A stretch of 64,000 bases of DNA from Bolinopsis microptera (lineage: Eukaryota; Ctenophora; Tentaculata; Lobata; Bolinopsidae), in the NCBI RefSeq assembly GCF_026151205.1, contig NC_087073.1, positions 15,891,837 to 15,955,836 on the forward strand, in the 5' to 3' direction. The notes beneath the pieces are model-generated. The model saw only the letters and a list, made by a program, of their open reading frames with translations. It was not told where the DNA came from and ran no database searches. Both the position numbers and the translations under genes were made by a program. The stretch's first letter is position 1. The number at the start of each line of letters is the position of its first letter. This document shows, piece by piece, positions 12,370-25,700 of the stretch.

Positions 12370-13893
12370 ATGAGCTCCACTAGTTCATATGGTTCAGATA
12401 CATCAGAACCAGCCACTGCTATTGTAATAGATAACGGTTCTTACTCCGTAAAATGTGGGTTTGGTGGAGAAGATGCACCTGAAACTTGCTTTGTAACATA
12501 CCATGATGTAACCAAGACGTGTGAGGACGACAACACTCTCCTTCATGAGAACTACCACTTTGTAGACGAGCGGGATTTACCATATTCTATATTGAACCCG
12601 GGTGATTTCAACAAGTACCCTGTCATCAGTGAGGGTGTTGTTAAAGATTGGGACTGTTTGGAGGCGCTCTGGGAGAAGTTCTTGCTGGAAAATAAAGTGG
12701 ACTGTTCCGAACAGCCGGTAGTAATGTTGTCAGCGATTAGTAACAACAGTGCTGCTAGCACTAGGAAGTTTTGTGAGATTTCGTTTGAGAAGTTTGGGTT
12801 TAAGAAGCTTTGTATTGCAGCACCGGAGACTATGGCTCTGGTTGCTAGTGGGAAGGATATGGCTGTGGTAACAAATATCGGGTACGATAACTGTGTTTCT
12901 GTGCCGACTATCTGCCCACTGAATGGTTTTAAGAAAAAAGTTACACGTAGGTTTTCCTAATCTCTCCTTTTCTTTATGTGCGCTTTTCTTTTCTTATAGG
13001 AAACAGCAATTTCAATTTTTTTCAACAAGATGTGAAATTTGGGACTGTACTGGGTTTCTGTTAGATTTGTATATTTATTTGAATTAAGTTCAATTAAATT
13101 CATCATAATATCAAAATTTAGATAATATTGTTAATTCTTTATCAGGCGAAGCTAAAACCGAAGATGTCAAGATATTCCCAGTAAAAGTGGGTGGCAAGCA
13201 TGTCAGTGAGTACATAAAACACGCTCTAATAAACACACACCACCTAGAAGACAACACCAACCTGACCCACATAGTTGAGGACATCAAAACACGTCACTGT
13301 CACGTGACACCCTGGGGAGCAGACCCACGTGACGACTGGTCTCCAGAGCAACAGTACACTCTTCCTGACAACACCACCATCTCTCTCACCGACCTGGTCA
13401 GAGACAGCACCGGGGGGGGGGGGGATCTGTTTTAGTACCCGAGATGAGGACAGTGGTATGAACATTGCTGACTCCTTGTGTAGGAGTGTGGTGAGGAGTT
13501 CTTTACATAACCAGGGTTACAGTTCACATACCATGTGGGATAACATGGTGAGTACGGGGGAACTTCACGAATTTCCAAACCCGGGATGCAGGATGCCCAC
13601 GTGGAGGTTCGAATACAGAGTGATCCAGGTAAATTCTTTTGTAGAAATTCTTTAAAGTTATGTTTTGTGATCCTGATATTATTATACACTTTTCCAATGT
13701 GCTGGGTATCTGATAACAGTGATTTAATTTACTGTATTCAGGTGCTAGATTCAGGACGGTAGCAGCGCCTGAACGTAAATATTCCCCATGGATTGGGGCA
13801 TCCATTTTCAGTTCTCTGTCCGGGTTTGGGGATTATGGTTTATCTAATTTGGACTTCGAAGAACATGGGCCTGATGGAATGGAGATACTGTAA
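12370..13893 (+). CDS. Divergent actin-related protein, reading frame interrupted
   Basis: Exon 12370-12946 begins with ATG after an acceptor-like AG at 12351. It encodes an actin N-terminus: IVIDNGSYSVKCGFGGEDAP matches the first nucleotide-binding strand of actins, and PVISEGVVKDWDCLEALWEK and CIAAPETMALVASGKDMA match later actin blocks. A GT-AG intron joins it in frame to 13146 (GGKHVSEYIKHAL, the actin GRDLTDYL region). A run of 13 G at 13412-13424 then breaks the frame. An open +2 frame continues to about 13628, where a GTAAAT donor follows CAG. A final exon near 13742-13893 encodes APERKYSPWIGASIFSSLSG, the actin C-terminal APPERKYSVWIGGSI block. Its phase does not match the preceding exon, so at least two frame problems exist. 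It may be a pseudogene, or the assembly may have homopolymer errors. Too divergent to be conventional actin; the Arp class is not assignable. Confidence 0.75.
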
Positions 13894-14637
13894 TGGATGT
13901 TTGCTTTCAGTGAGTTGCTTCAATTTATTTACAATCAGTGTTGGGATAATTGTGGTCAAATTAATTTGAGTGTGGTAACCCTGCACGATTATGATTCATA
14001 TTTTGTATTTTAGACCTTGATTATTAGAAACACTCCTCCAATTTCGTTATTTTTGCTTGAATTATAAGCTTTTCAATTTTGAATAGTTTTCTACAATATT
14101 AAATTTTGTGTGAGTTTTGACTTGATGTATATTATATCAATTTGAGTAAAGATTGGCTGGAACTCCGGGCCAATTGCCCAATGCCCCCAGTTTTAAAAGT
14201 TGGGCAATTGCAAGACCAGTGAAACTTGCAAATATTTCTAAAATATATGCAAAATAAATATTCCATAATATTGGTCGTCCCAAATATCACTTCCTATTTG
14301 CTGCTCCTAAACTTGTTAACATACTGGGCATGTTCTGCACAGTCACGTTTCACTGGTATTTGTTAACAACTAAATCTTGTAATTCAGCGCTCATTGTTAC
14401 TACAAACACGTACAACAAGCAGTTTTATTGTGTACAAGTGATGACGCTGCTATACTGAGTTATTGCTTGCCCTATAATTGCTGAGCTCCATTACTTACCA
14501 AACTGATATGGTTTTTTGCCAAGATTCGCCCTCTTTTGATTTTTGATTTTATCAAAATACATCGATAGTATTTTAAGTCGCTGCATTATTAATAAACTTG
14601 CCATTATTAACTTGTCACATTATGAAATAATGATAAT
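13894..14637. other. Intergenic spacer
   Basis: AT-rich DNA after the actin-like gene. No exon or repeat recognised up to the 32-bp tandem array. Confidence 0.4.
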
Positions 14638-15015
14638 AAGCTTTGTGGATTTGATATTATGAACTTGTAGCTTTGTGGATTTTGATATCATGAGTGTAGC
14701 TTTGTGAATTTTGATATAATTACGAGTGTAGCTTTGTGGATTTTGATATAATTACGAGTGTTGCTTTGTGGATTTTGATATAATTACGAGTGTAGCTTTG
14801 TGGATTTTGATATAATTACGAGTGTTGCTTTGTGGATTTTGATATAATTACGAGTGTTGCTTTGTGGATTTTGATATAATTACGAGTGTTGCTTTGTGGA
14901 TTTTGATATAATTACGAGTGTTGCTTTGTGGATTTTGATATAATTACGAGTGTTGCTTTGTGGATTTCGATATTATGAACTTGTAGCTTAGTGGATTTTG
15001 ATATTATGAGTGTAA
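14638..15015. repeat. 32-bp tandem repeat
   Basis: Roughly ten to eleven copies of a 32-bp unit that contains GAGTGTTGCTTTGTGGATTT followed by TGATATAATTAC. The central six copies are almost identical and the edges are degraded. Confidence 0.92.
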
Positions 15016-15783
15016 GATTTCTGTAATTTAGTTATTAGCTGAATACTGTAATAAACACCTTGTGGTTGATTCTCTCGTATTTCTACTCTTGTAGATAATA
15101 TGTCCTGTTTCTCGTGTTGTGTTCAATATAGCGTACTCTACAATCTAGATCTATAAAATGGAGTAAGAGTTACTGGTATGGGGGCGACAGCCTCTTATCT
15201 CTCCGCATAGTTTCTAGTTGTGCTAACTAACAATGGAGTCTGAGGTCTGCTTAACATCAACTTGTAGAACTTATCAATTAAAATTGTCTCATTCATCTCC
15301 TATTATAAGATTACATTCACACATGTCACATTTGATAGTTGAACGGCATGAGATTAGTGGAAAACAAACGAACGAATAAACTTCAAGTTGAAGTTGTTTT
15401 GAACTTTGGCAATGAACCTTATTACCTGACCACTGACCACTGACCAGTATACACTATACAGTATACACCAGTATAGTATACACTATACAGTCTATACACT
15501 ACACGGAGCTAGGAAGAGTCTGTTTCCATGCAGTCTCACCCTAGTAGCCTCATCAAGCAGGTGCTAAAAACGTACGACATTTACGGTTAGTGTCAGATTG
15601 GTGTTGAGATTGCCTCTCATGGGCCAAATTCCTGAGATCAATCAAACATTCGAAGCATGGAATTGATTAATCATAAAATATAAAACTGTCTGTTCAATGT
15701 TCCTATTACATAAGGTTTATTTTAGGTCTTATAAATTCACCAAGCAGTAAACGTTGTAACTTTATTAAGTTATACTGACATAG
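15016..15783. other. Intergenic spacer with a short TATACACTATACAG-rich tract
   Basis: No gene seen. Near 15445-15500 there is a simple stretch rich in TATACACTATACAG-like words. The spacer ends with ATAG directly before the next ATG. Confidence 0.4.
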
Positions 15784-18693
15784 ATGATGGAGGCTAGGAC
15801 ATTGTATGGATTGCAGCCATCGATTGTGTTTGAAGCGTCCGTTCACATTTTGCGTCACAATTACTCAGCAGCAAAAGACGTCGCATCAGGTAACTAGTTT
15901 TATTTTTTAGGTCTGTTTGAAAGTTTGGATTCCGCTTGTAACAACTTGTCCGAATCGTTTTTTTTAAAGAAAAAAATGCGCAACTATAATATGTATCATT
16001 AATTTATTATGCATACTGATTACTGTCATATACAAATCTTTCATAGCTTCTCAAGAGTGCTGTTAAATCAGTAAATATCACTTTTTATAGAATTAAGCTT
16101 ATTATGGTATGGTAACTAAGCTCAAATTCAGGCAAACTACAAAAATTGTCCGGTGTCGAAGAATTGCTCGGAACTTCTCAAGATAATCCTGATAACACTG
16201 TCTTGTTATGGATAGACGGAAAGAACAACTTTGTCCCACCCAACATTGACCATTTGTTCGAGCGTGCGTTCCTAGAACTGAACCTGAGAAACCCCGAAAC
16301 CCTTTCAAAACTCGGATTTCTTGAGCTAGCTGGCATTAAAAACCAAAACGGATACCTTCAAGAATCTCCTTCCGATCACCACGAGGAAGTGCTAAAGTTA
16401 TCCAGTGAATACATGCTATCTGCGCTGGAAGAGAATTGGTGGGAAAATTTAAGTTCTGAACAAGAGCTTTCTCGAAAAATCCTAAAATGGAGAGTTGAGA
16501 ATAGCAACCGCGATTTCAGAGATCACATTTTTCCAATTTCACTGACCTTTACAAGTGACCTTAAACAGTTCATTGTCCTTATGATCGGTAATCCTGTCGT
16601 AGGAAGTATTCCTGATGTTGACTTGTACATTCACCGATTGCAATCATACAAAATGAAGTTTGAACTGATTGCCTGTGACATTCGCAAGAAGCGAGAAATC
16701 GGAGTGATGGTTACCAAGTTTTGTCTGGAAAACATTGTGAGTGTCATCCAAGGACTAATCGAAAATCTTAATACCGAAAACAGTAACTTGGTGCTTGCAG
16801 TTAAGGGTAAATACAAAAAAGCCTCAAATGTTGATTTACCCGAAGATAAGATTGAACAAATTCGATCGACGATCAAGAAATATGTCCTGCCAGGATTTGA
16901 GGAAATTCTTGACGAAGTTAAGATCTGTATCCCTTACTCCTCTGACACTGCTGGAATTTGGGGACTACCCCGAGGAGACGAATTCTACAAACACATTTTA
17001 AAATGGCGCACTTCAACTGATTATACTCCCGAAGAATTGCACCAAATCGGGCTGGATAATGTGAAAAAGCTTCTGGAAGGTGTTCAAGCTGTCGTAAAAC
17101 AGCTCAATGAAAAAGGGGACACGATTTTTAATGATGAAAACTCCCCTGAAGAAAATCTGAGGATTCTTTCGGTGGATGAGAAGTTTCAATATGAAGATAA
17201 TGAAAAGGGGAGGGAGGAATGTATTAAAGATTATGAACGTTTATTAGATGAAGTCACCGATAAAGTGAGACACTTATTCAACATGGTTCCTCCTAATCGG
17301 TGTATCATCCAGCCAATGCCTAAAGAAATGGGAGGCAGCCTTGGTGCTGCAGGTATTTACTATGAAGGTTCCTTAGATTTAACGAGACCTGGAATGTTTT
17401 TGGCCAATCTGACTAATTTGAAGCGTCATAATAAAAGTGGAATGAAAACCTTGACTGCTCATGAAGCGGTTCCTGGACATCACTACCAGGTATATATAAT
17501 TCTATAAGTTAATAACATTATGTTTTTAAACTCAATTTGTTTTATATACTACTGCTAGTAATTTACATTAAATGTACATTTTATTCCTGATTGGATCCAC
17601 ATACTTTGTTTGTCAGTGAAATTATGATAAGCTGATGATCTCAGTGCTCAATCGAGAGGGAGAACTTAAAGTTGCCCTATTTTCGGAGATGTAGAGGGTT
17701 TGGAATGTTCGCTGCGTTTTCTGAAGGATGGGGTTTATATGCTGAACATCTTGGTAGAGAGGTGAGACCCTTGTATTTGTCTAAATTCCAGATGAAAATT
17801 CCCCAAAAATAATGCTGCATTCGATTTTGAAAGTTATCGGTATTTTTAATCGATATGGGAATTGTGCCGCATGTCAACTACCTGTATTTTCTTTTCAGAC
17901 GGGGTTCTACAGAGAAGATGATGGAAGTGAGGGTTACAGTGTGTTGGGTTACTACTGTGCTCAGCTACTCCGTTCTACCAGACTGGTTGTGGACACTGGT
18001 ATACACGCCTTCAAATGGACTAGACAACAGGTTTCTATATATAATATTATAATTATCGATTTTAATTTAATATATTGTGTCTTTGTGTGGATTTTAGGTG
18101 GCGATTGTTTCGAAATATCATGAATTGTAATGATTTCAAATTTATTACTCAACAGGCAGTAGATGTGATGGTTCAGAATACCGGAATGGATAGGATTGTA
18201 GCTGAGGCAGAAGTGGACCGTTACTCTTCCCTTCCTGGACAAGCTTGTGCATACAAGGTATCTTCTAGAGTACTAGATCTGCAATATTGAGAACGATAAA
18301 TTACGTTAATATTTGCAATATTTTATATTTGATACACGTCCTGTCTTCCCTGTTAAAACCTATTACAATACTAATTGTTTAGATTTTAGTCCACGATTGC
18401 TATGGCTATTATTATGTTTTAACGCAATGACGCGTAACTTTGTAACTTTGTAACCTTGTATTTTCAAACAGGTTGATTTTGATATTCTCCCTTTTTCATT
18501 ACGTGTAACCAGTGAAAGTATAATGCTGTTAGGCGCTTAATTTTAACACAATTCTCAGATAGGGCAGCTGAAAATATTGGAGATAAGGGAGAAGTTGGAA
18601 GAACGGCCAGACTTTGATATCAGGAAGTTTCACGACAGAATACTTGATATTGGAGCCGTTCCTCTGGACATATTGGAGGAGGTTATGCTGTAA
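15784..18693 (+). CDS. DUF885-family protein 2, putative zinc-dependent hydrolase
   Basis: Six exons join in frame: 15784-15889, 16132-17489, 17645-17761, 17899-18030, 18156-18257 and 18559-18693, coding for 649 residues. The start is the first of two adjacent ATGs, directly after an AG. The motifs are HEAVPGHH (from about residue 479) and EGWGLYAEHLG in the next exon, then [21 protein letters not shown] and a C-terminus ending EEVML. An extra intron (17490-17644) splits the motif region and is shared with paralogue 3 but not 1. Exon 4 is nearly identical to that of paralogue 3, whereas exons 3 and 5 differ clearly, which suggests gene conversion. Substrate and location are unknown; no signal peptide was seen. 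Family assignment is firm, while enzymatic activity is inferred from the HExxPGHH metal-site motif. Confidence 0.9.
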
Positions 18694-19216
18694 AGTGTAA
18701 ACACGAGTGTAACTGTAACTTAAGGTTTTTATAAACTTTACATTTTACGATCGTTATTTTATATATCCGTATTTGTAGTTATTCTAATGTTGAACCTCCA
18801 GCCTTCTATGTGGGCTATGAAATTTGTTGTAGTTGAATTTTTACCTTTTTAGAACTTTGCAATTATTTACTGATTTAAATTCTGTAGTGTTAGTTTTTGT
18901 TGTTATATGGTACAATTTAATATAATATAACATGATAATATTTATGAATATGTTGCTTTAGTACTTTTGTCTCGCGAGTTAGGTGTTAATTTACCCAATT
19001 CATTTCTTTAAAAGAAGCCATTAAAAATGAAAAAGTACTTTTTAGTTTGAAAAGGATTCTTATATCTTTACCTAAATTCCGCAATTCAAATTGCCACTAT
19101 AATTAGTGTTTAATTTAAACACGGGTATTCTCATGATCTATATTATTATTATTAATAGATCTATTACACCGACTCGGTTACTCGTACCTTAATATTTGGC
19201 TATGTTATAGGACCTC
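18694..19216. other. Short intergenic spacer between DUF885 paralogues
   Basis: About 520 bases, AT-rich, no exon seen. It ends with a TATGTTATAG acceptor-like motif at 19210, six bases before the next ATG. Confidence 0.45.
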
Positions 19217-22200
19217 ATGACGACTGTAAGAACACTGTACGGACTGAAGCCCTCGGTGGTGTTTGAAGCCTCTGTTCACATTCTCCGCCAGAACATCCCT
19301 GCTGCTAAAGATATCGTCTCAGGTAATGACCGGAGTTATTTAGTTTTGGTTTCAGTTACCGTTTCACAAGCAGCCGTATAAAGAAACTTGATGATTTGTT
19401 TTGGCTAATCATTTATGACACTCATGTTTAAATTAAACTCGATTTCAGGCAAACTACAAGAATTTTCCGGTGTTGAAGAATTGCTCGGGACTTCTCAAGA
19501 TAATCCTGATAACACTGTCTTGTCATGGATAGACGGACAGAACAGCTTTGTGCCACCCAACATTGAAAAGTTTTTCGAGCGTGCTTTCCTACAAATGAAC
19601 TTGAACTTTCCCGAGATTCTTACGTTCATGGGGTTTCTTGAGCAAGCCGGCATCAAGAACCATAACGGATACCTTCAAGAATCACCGTCCGATCACCACG
19701 AGGAAATCTTAAAACTGTCTAATGATTATTTACTCTCTGCACTAAATGACAATAGATGGGAAAATTTAAGTGGTGATCAAGAGGTTTCTCGAAAAATGCT
19801 GAAGTGGACCGTCGAAAACAGTAATCGTACGTTCAGAGACCACATTTACTCCATGAGCCAAATGGACGGAGCTCACACCCTATTTGTAATGCTGATGTCC
19901 CACTTTGCTGTGATACAAGACGATGCCGATGTCGAGTTTTACATGAATAGACTGGAACAAGCTAAGATGAAGTTTGATCTGATTGCTACAGCCATGCAGA
20001 AGAAGCGTGAGTTGGGAGTGTTGCCTCCTAGGGTTTGCCTTGAAAAAGTTGTCCGATCTATTGAGGGGATTGTTACGAATCTCAAAACAGAAAACAACAA
20101 TCTGATAACAGCAGTTTTAGAAAAGTACAAAGCAGCAACGAAAAATGATTTGTCGAAGGATAAAGTTGAGAGTATTCGAGCTAAGATCAATGACTACGTC
20201 TTGCCTGGATATGAAGTAGCATTGGCAGAGGTTAAAAATTGCATCGCCAACTCTTCTGATGATGCTGGCATTTGGAAACTACCTCGTGGAGCTGCATATT
20301 ATGAACATTGCTTGAAATGGCAGACCACTACCGATTACACTCCTAAGGAAGTACATGAGCTTGGTCTTCATCACTGTAAGAAATTTCTGGATGGTGTTCA
20401 GAGTGTGGTGAAACAGCTTAATGATAAAGGAGACATGACTCTCAACGCTAACAACTCCCCGGAGGAAAATCTTAAGATAATCGGTGAAAATGAAAAGTTC
20501 CTGTACGAAGACACAGATGAAGCAAAGGAAGAATGTATTAAAGAATATGAGCGATTGTTGGTTGGAATCACCGAAAGGACAAAAGATATGTTCAACATTG
20601 TTCCATCTAGTACGTGCATAATTAAACCCATGCCTCAAGCTATGGGAGAAGGTGGAATGGGCGCTTGCTATTTCCCCGGTTCTTTGGACTTAACGAGACC
20701 TGGAATGTTCTTTGCTAATGTAGTTAACATCAAGTCTCAGAATAAGAGCCAAATGAAAACTTTGACTGCTCATGAAGCTGTTCCCGGTCATCATTTCCAG
20801 GTATGTACATGTTTCCAGATATCCTGAGGTATTTTGGTCGGGTTCTTTAACTAAATAAATCACCTCAAAAGTACCCTGATTCTATATTATGATGAAATAA
20901 TTGAATAATGTGTACACTGTACATGTATTTCGATTAGTTTAATTGATTTTTGTTAATTATATTGACCGCTGCATCATATCTCATAAGTTTGCAGAGTCTA
21001 ACCCTATTTATATTGTAGAGACCTTTGGCAGGATATTTGTCTCGTTAACAATAACACGATACCTTTAATTTGTATAAAAGCTTGTCTTTGAAGACGTGTA
21101 TTTGCTGACGTGTCTTATTTTCTGACGTGTTTATTCTGGAAATCCCTTTTGCTACAGTACAGTATTAGAGAATCTAAAACCCCATAACTTTCTTTCAGTG
21201 CTCGTTGCAGTTAGAGAACGAGAAACTTCCCTACTTCCGAAGATCCTGTGACGAGGACAGATATACTGCGTACATTGAAGGCTGGGGACTGTATTCTGAA
21301 TACATTGGAAATGAGGTAGATACATACACTTAATACTTTCAACAGTACTATATAATTATAACAAATAATTTGAGGAAACGATGTAACAGAGACCAGAGTC
21401 AATAGATTTTAATGTTGCCATGGGGTGGCAAATCCCCATGCATCGTGGTCCGGTAGTTTCATTGCGTCTTAATATTGTAATGATAAATTATGACATTACA
21501 CTGATTTTATTCTTAGTCTGCTTAGTTTTGGTAGAAGGGAATCAACCGGACATATCTTTGGAGCTGTGATTGGTAACTGTTATCTGCCTGTTCTCTGACT
21601 GTTATCTAACTGTTATCTAACTTTTATCTGACTTTGCAATCCTTTTCTTTTCAGACGGGGTTCTACAGAGAAGATGATGGAAGTGAGGGTTACAGTGTGT
21701 TGGGTTACTACTGTGCTCAGCTGCTGCGTTCTACCAGACTGGTTGTGGACACTGGTATACACGCCTTCAAATGGACTAGGGAGCAGGTTTCTATTTTTTT
21801 ATAACATTCCAATCAACTTGTAACTTGGATACCATTAGAAAGGCAGCTTGTAGTCGTAGATAACTTTTAAAGCTTAATTGAGAACGAATTATATATATTA
21901 ACACAATGTGCCATTTAAATAAGTTACACGAGTAAATATTGAAACTGGATACGCCTAATAAAGCTTATATAATATAATCATTAACAGGGAATTGAGCTGA
22001 TGATGAAGAACACGGGGATGGCCAGAAAAGAAGCAGAGGATGAAGTTGACAGATACTGCGTGCTTCCTGGCCAGGCGTGTGCTTACAAGGTAAAATAAAT
22101 ATAACAGGCTTATTAATTAAAGAGTTAAAGGTTCTAAATTATGACCGTTATTTCAAATTAATACCAACTTCATTAATTCTGACTTTATTTTATTTTTCAG

Positions 22201-22335
22201 ATTGGCCAGCTCAAGCTATTGGAGATAAGGAAGAAGTTGGAAGAACGGCCAGACTTTGATATCAGGAAGTTTCACGATACCGTACTTGATATTGGAGCCG
22301 TTCCTCTGGATATTTTGGAGGAGGTTATGGTGTAG
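19217..22335 (+). CDS. DUF885-family protein 3, putative zinc-dependent hydrolase
   Basis: Six exons with the same phases as paralogue 2: 19217-19322, 19449-20800, 21199-21315, 21655-21786, 21988-22089 and 22201-22335, giving 647 residues. HEAVPGHH starts at about residue 477, followed in exon 3 by [11 protein letters not shown], in exon 4 by [12 protein letters not shown], in exon 5 by LPGQACAYK, and a C-terminus ending EEVMV. Exon lengths 3 to 6 (117, 132, 102, 135) equal those of paralogue 2, so the pair arose by a late tandem duplication. The HExxPGHH and EGW motifs are intact, so it should be active if the family is enzymatic. The next gene on the same strand starts 438 bases downstream. 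Confidence 0.9.
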
Positions 22336-22773
22336 GCTTTAAGCTATCACAGAATATTTCTTTTTTTGTTGCTATGAATTAATGTTTTCCTTTAACATTG
22401 ATTAAGTTTAACATTGATTAAGTTTATATATTATCTGTTTTATTTAAAAACATGTGCATGACGTAATGGTGTTTCATTAAATTAATAAGTTATTCAGTAT
22501 TCATTTTGGGCCATTTTAAGTTAAATTCATGAATTTGTTTCATACATGATTGACATAATATTCGATTTCAAATAATTTATTTCATGGCATGGGAGATGTT
22601 GTTTTTATCTGATGGTCCAAGTTTTCATATAGCATCAATAATTCATTGACCATCTTTCACATTGAGCATTAAAAATTAATTCTTGAATTATAGATTCTTC
22701 GGAAGGTTTTAAAGGCAACTTTTTCAAACAAACAATCTATATACGAACAATCTTCTCAGGAAAGTTACATTAC

Positions 22774-25700
22774 ATGGCAGATATCCTCCGAGTCACTTCA
22801 GCCGCACTAGATTCCTTACTAAGCGCCTCATCCTCCTCTACCTCCGTTACAAATCAGAGTTTCAATCGCCGACTCAAGGTCTCTGGCAAGCATGTCAAGG
22901 AAATATCACTAGAGGAAGTCTTGCGAAGAAGTCAGGATGAAGGAATTAACTTGGCAGAATTTCTGAACAATCAACCTGCAAATTCTTCTGCTAACGAACT
23001 TCATTTCAACACCGAACATAGGACCGTTACTCCGAGTAAGTCAGTCTTGGTGGGTAATTTTGTCGATGATGAGTCTCGACATTTAGTTGCCCCGAGTGCA
23101 GACAGCTCCGAATACATTTCTATTATTGACGTGGGAAAGTCTTTGTCAACAACAAACAGTCTCTCTTTAAGTAGCAAGGATTCCTCCCATTTAAAGAGTC
23201 TAACTCTGATGTAAGTATGGATAAAACCCTACGAGACACTGTTGATCTCATACCCGTTAAAGAATCCAGTGGCAGGAAAGACACATCTGCAGCAACTAGC
23301 AATGTCTCCTCGTTGAAGACAGCAGAAGTTGTTGATGCTAGCACACCTAATTCGGCCCGACACAAAGAAGCTACTCTTGGCGAACCAGAAGTTTCGAATA
23401 TTAACTCAGATCATTCTCTGGGTCGTCTAAAAACTCCAGACATGTCAGACCAACCACCAGCCCTCCCACCTCTACATCTTCCACTGAGGGGTCTGAAACA
23501 AGGGTCCTTGGGTTCAGTTGAGTCTACAAAGGAACAACCCGTTCCAGATATTGAGGTGAAATCACTTTCAAGTGCTCACTCAAGCACAGCCCGCCAGATG
23601 TTACAAGGGACTAATGGTCCAACAAAGCGAGGAGCTGTTGCAGTACAAAGGATCAACCCTCCACCTGCCCCTGCTCCAGTAGCTGATCAAACTTCCCAGA
23701 TCGCGGCTGCAGTGGCAGCGGCCGTAGCTGCTACGACTCCCTACTATCAGTTGAAAGCAGAAATGGAGATGAAACTCGAACAGCTCACCGCTGAACTACA
23801 GAGGCAGAATGCCCCGAAGATAAATAAATCTGATTCTAAAGATGCAGTAGAAGTTTCAGCTCCATCGGATGGAGCAAACGATTCGCTAGATATAACTGTG
23901 GTTCCTGAAAATGATGAGAAAGAAGATATTGGTTTGCCAACTCCGATTCACCCTAGAGTCGCACCTAAGCCACGATCTCACAGAAAAGCGAGAGAAAGAT
24001 CAGGCATGCAGGGTTCCCAAGAAAAAAATTTTGGGGTTTTAATGTTTAGAAAAAAATTGGGGAAAAGTTAGGTTAGTTCTGATGAACCTGTCACTAAACG
24101 TGTAACAGCTGAATCTTTAAGGTCTCAGTTTGAGGAATCTGCTGATGAAACTCAACAAAGTGTTTCGAATCCTAAATTTATAAATCGGACAAACGAGTAT
24201 GAGTTGATGAGAAAAGACTTGGTCAACCTGCTGAATGAGGCAAGGAATGCAAAGAAAGAGATTGAAGATATGAGACATACTGAAAGAATGCAAGGTTTGA
24301 GAACCACTGTGAGGAGCGAGGCTCCTGCTGATGTTTACTTAGAGAGGATCAGAGAACGTGAGGATAAACTCTTCAAACCGAGGTACTCTGCTAGCGAAAG
24401 AGAATACAAAACCCCTGCTTATATCCTCCAAGCTAAAGATACTCTGCATGAGATCGAAGAAAAGAGAAGTTCGGTTGAAAGAAAAGGCTATCCCTTGGAC
24501 TCAACCTACCTTTGCGAAGAGCAATCGCCTGAGGACGAGAAAATCTCTAAAAGGATTTCAGAAATCTTGGACAACATTCAAAAAGAGGTAAAGTCCACGA
24601 ATCCTAAGAAAACTGTAATTAAAGCTGAACCGCCTAAACCAATAAAGCGGAAACCTAAACCAAACACAAAGCTTGCTGAGAAAAAGGCTCTTTACAACAA
24701 GCTACGATCTGAAAATCAGTACCATAACATCCAAGCCAACATAGGCAGACTAAAAGAAGAAGAAAAGGTAATGCGACCCGGACCAAGAGCTGGCGAAGAT
24801 AAAAGTAGTTACCAGTCACCTTACAAACGGTCAGGTTTACCTCAGAGTTTCCCCCTTGCTCCCCTTCCTAGAAGTTTTCCTCTGGATCCCCCTTCATTTC
24901 AGAATCAGAGCACTCCTTTACGCACATTGAGACAACAAATCTCAACTCAAACATCCTTTGTGGCAAGGGAAACTTTTAATTCAAATCAGTACTCAAAACC
25001 TTCCACCAGAGACGTCTCAGTGTACCCCACTCCTACTCCGAAACATGCTAGATCAACAGTGCTCTCCACTTAAAATACCTACACAAGATAAATCTCAGAG
25101 TTACACTCCTCTTCCTTCTGAAGAAGATACAACATACAGCTACGAGGAGAGTGAGAGAGACCTGTTTATGGGGGTTGTAGATCTACCTCGGAGTGTCACT
25201 ATCTCTGGGGTTAAGAGGATACCTCCCCCTGTCGACAAGTACTCTGCTAAACTTATCAGTGACAGACATCCGACAAAAACGTCTTTTCACCCTACTACAA
25301 ACGAAGACAAAGTTTCAGTGATGCAATGGTTAGAGGAAGCAATTCTTGAGAAATTGTTAACCGATTCACCCGAGAAGACTGCTGCACAAGATGAGGTTTC
25401 ACAGATTCTCGGAGAAGACGTGATGAAAGCGATCTCAGATCTCGGTTTGGGACTGTCTCCTGATCAGTTGCACGGGTTGATGTCTGAGATTATTAAAGAG
25501 CAGGTCGAGGAGAGGATATCACATTGTATCACTGAAGAGAAACCTCCGAAACCAGCTTCTCCTGAGCAGCAGACATATCCAGGAAATGACAGTAAACCAA
25601 CATACGATGAATCATTTGAATCATCTTCATCATCCTCCTCCAGCAAGTCCTCCTTATCCCCAGCTGTAACCCCCAGTTTCACTGAGACAGAGGAACCTTC

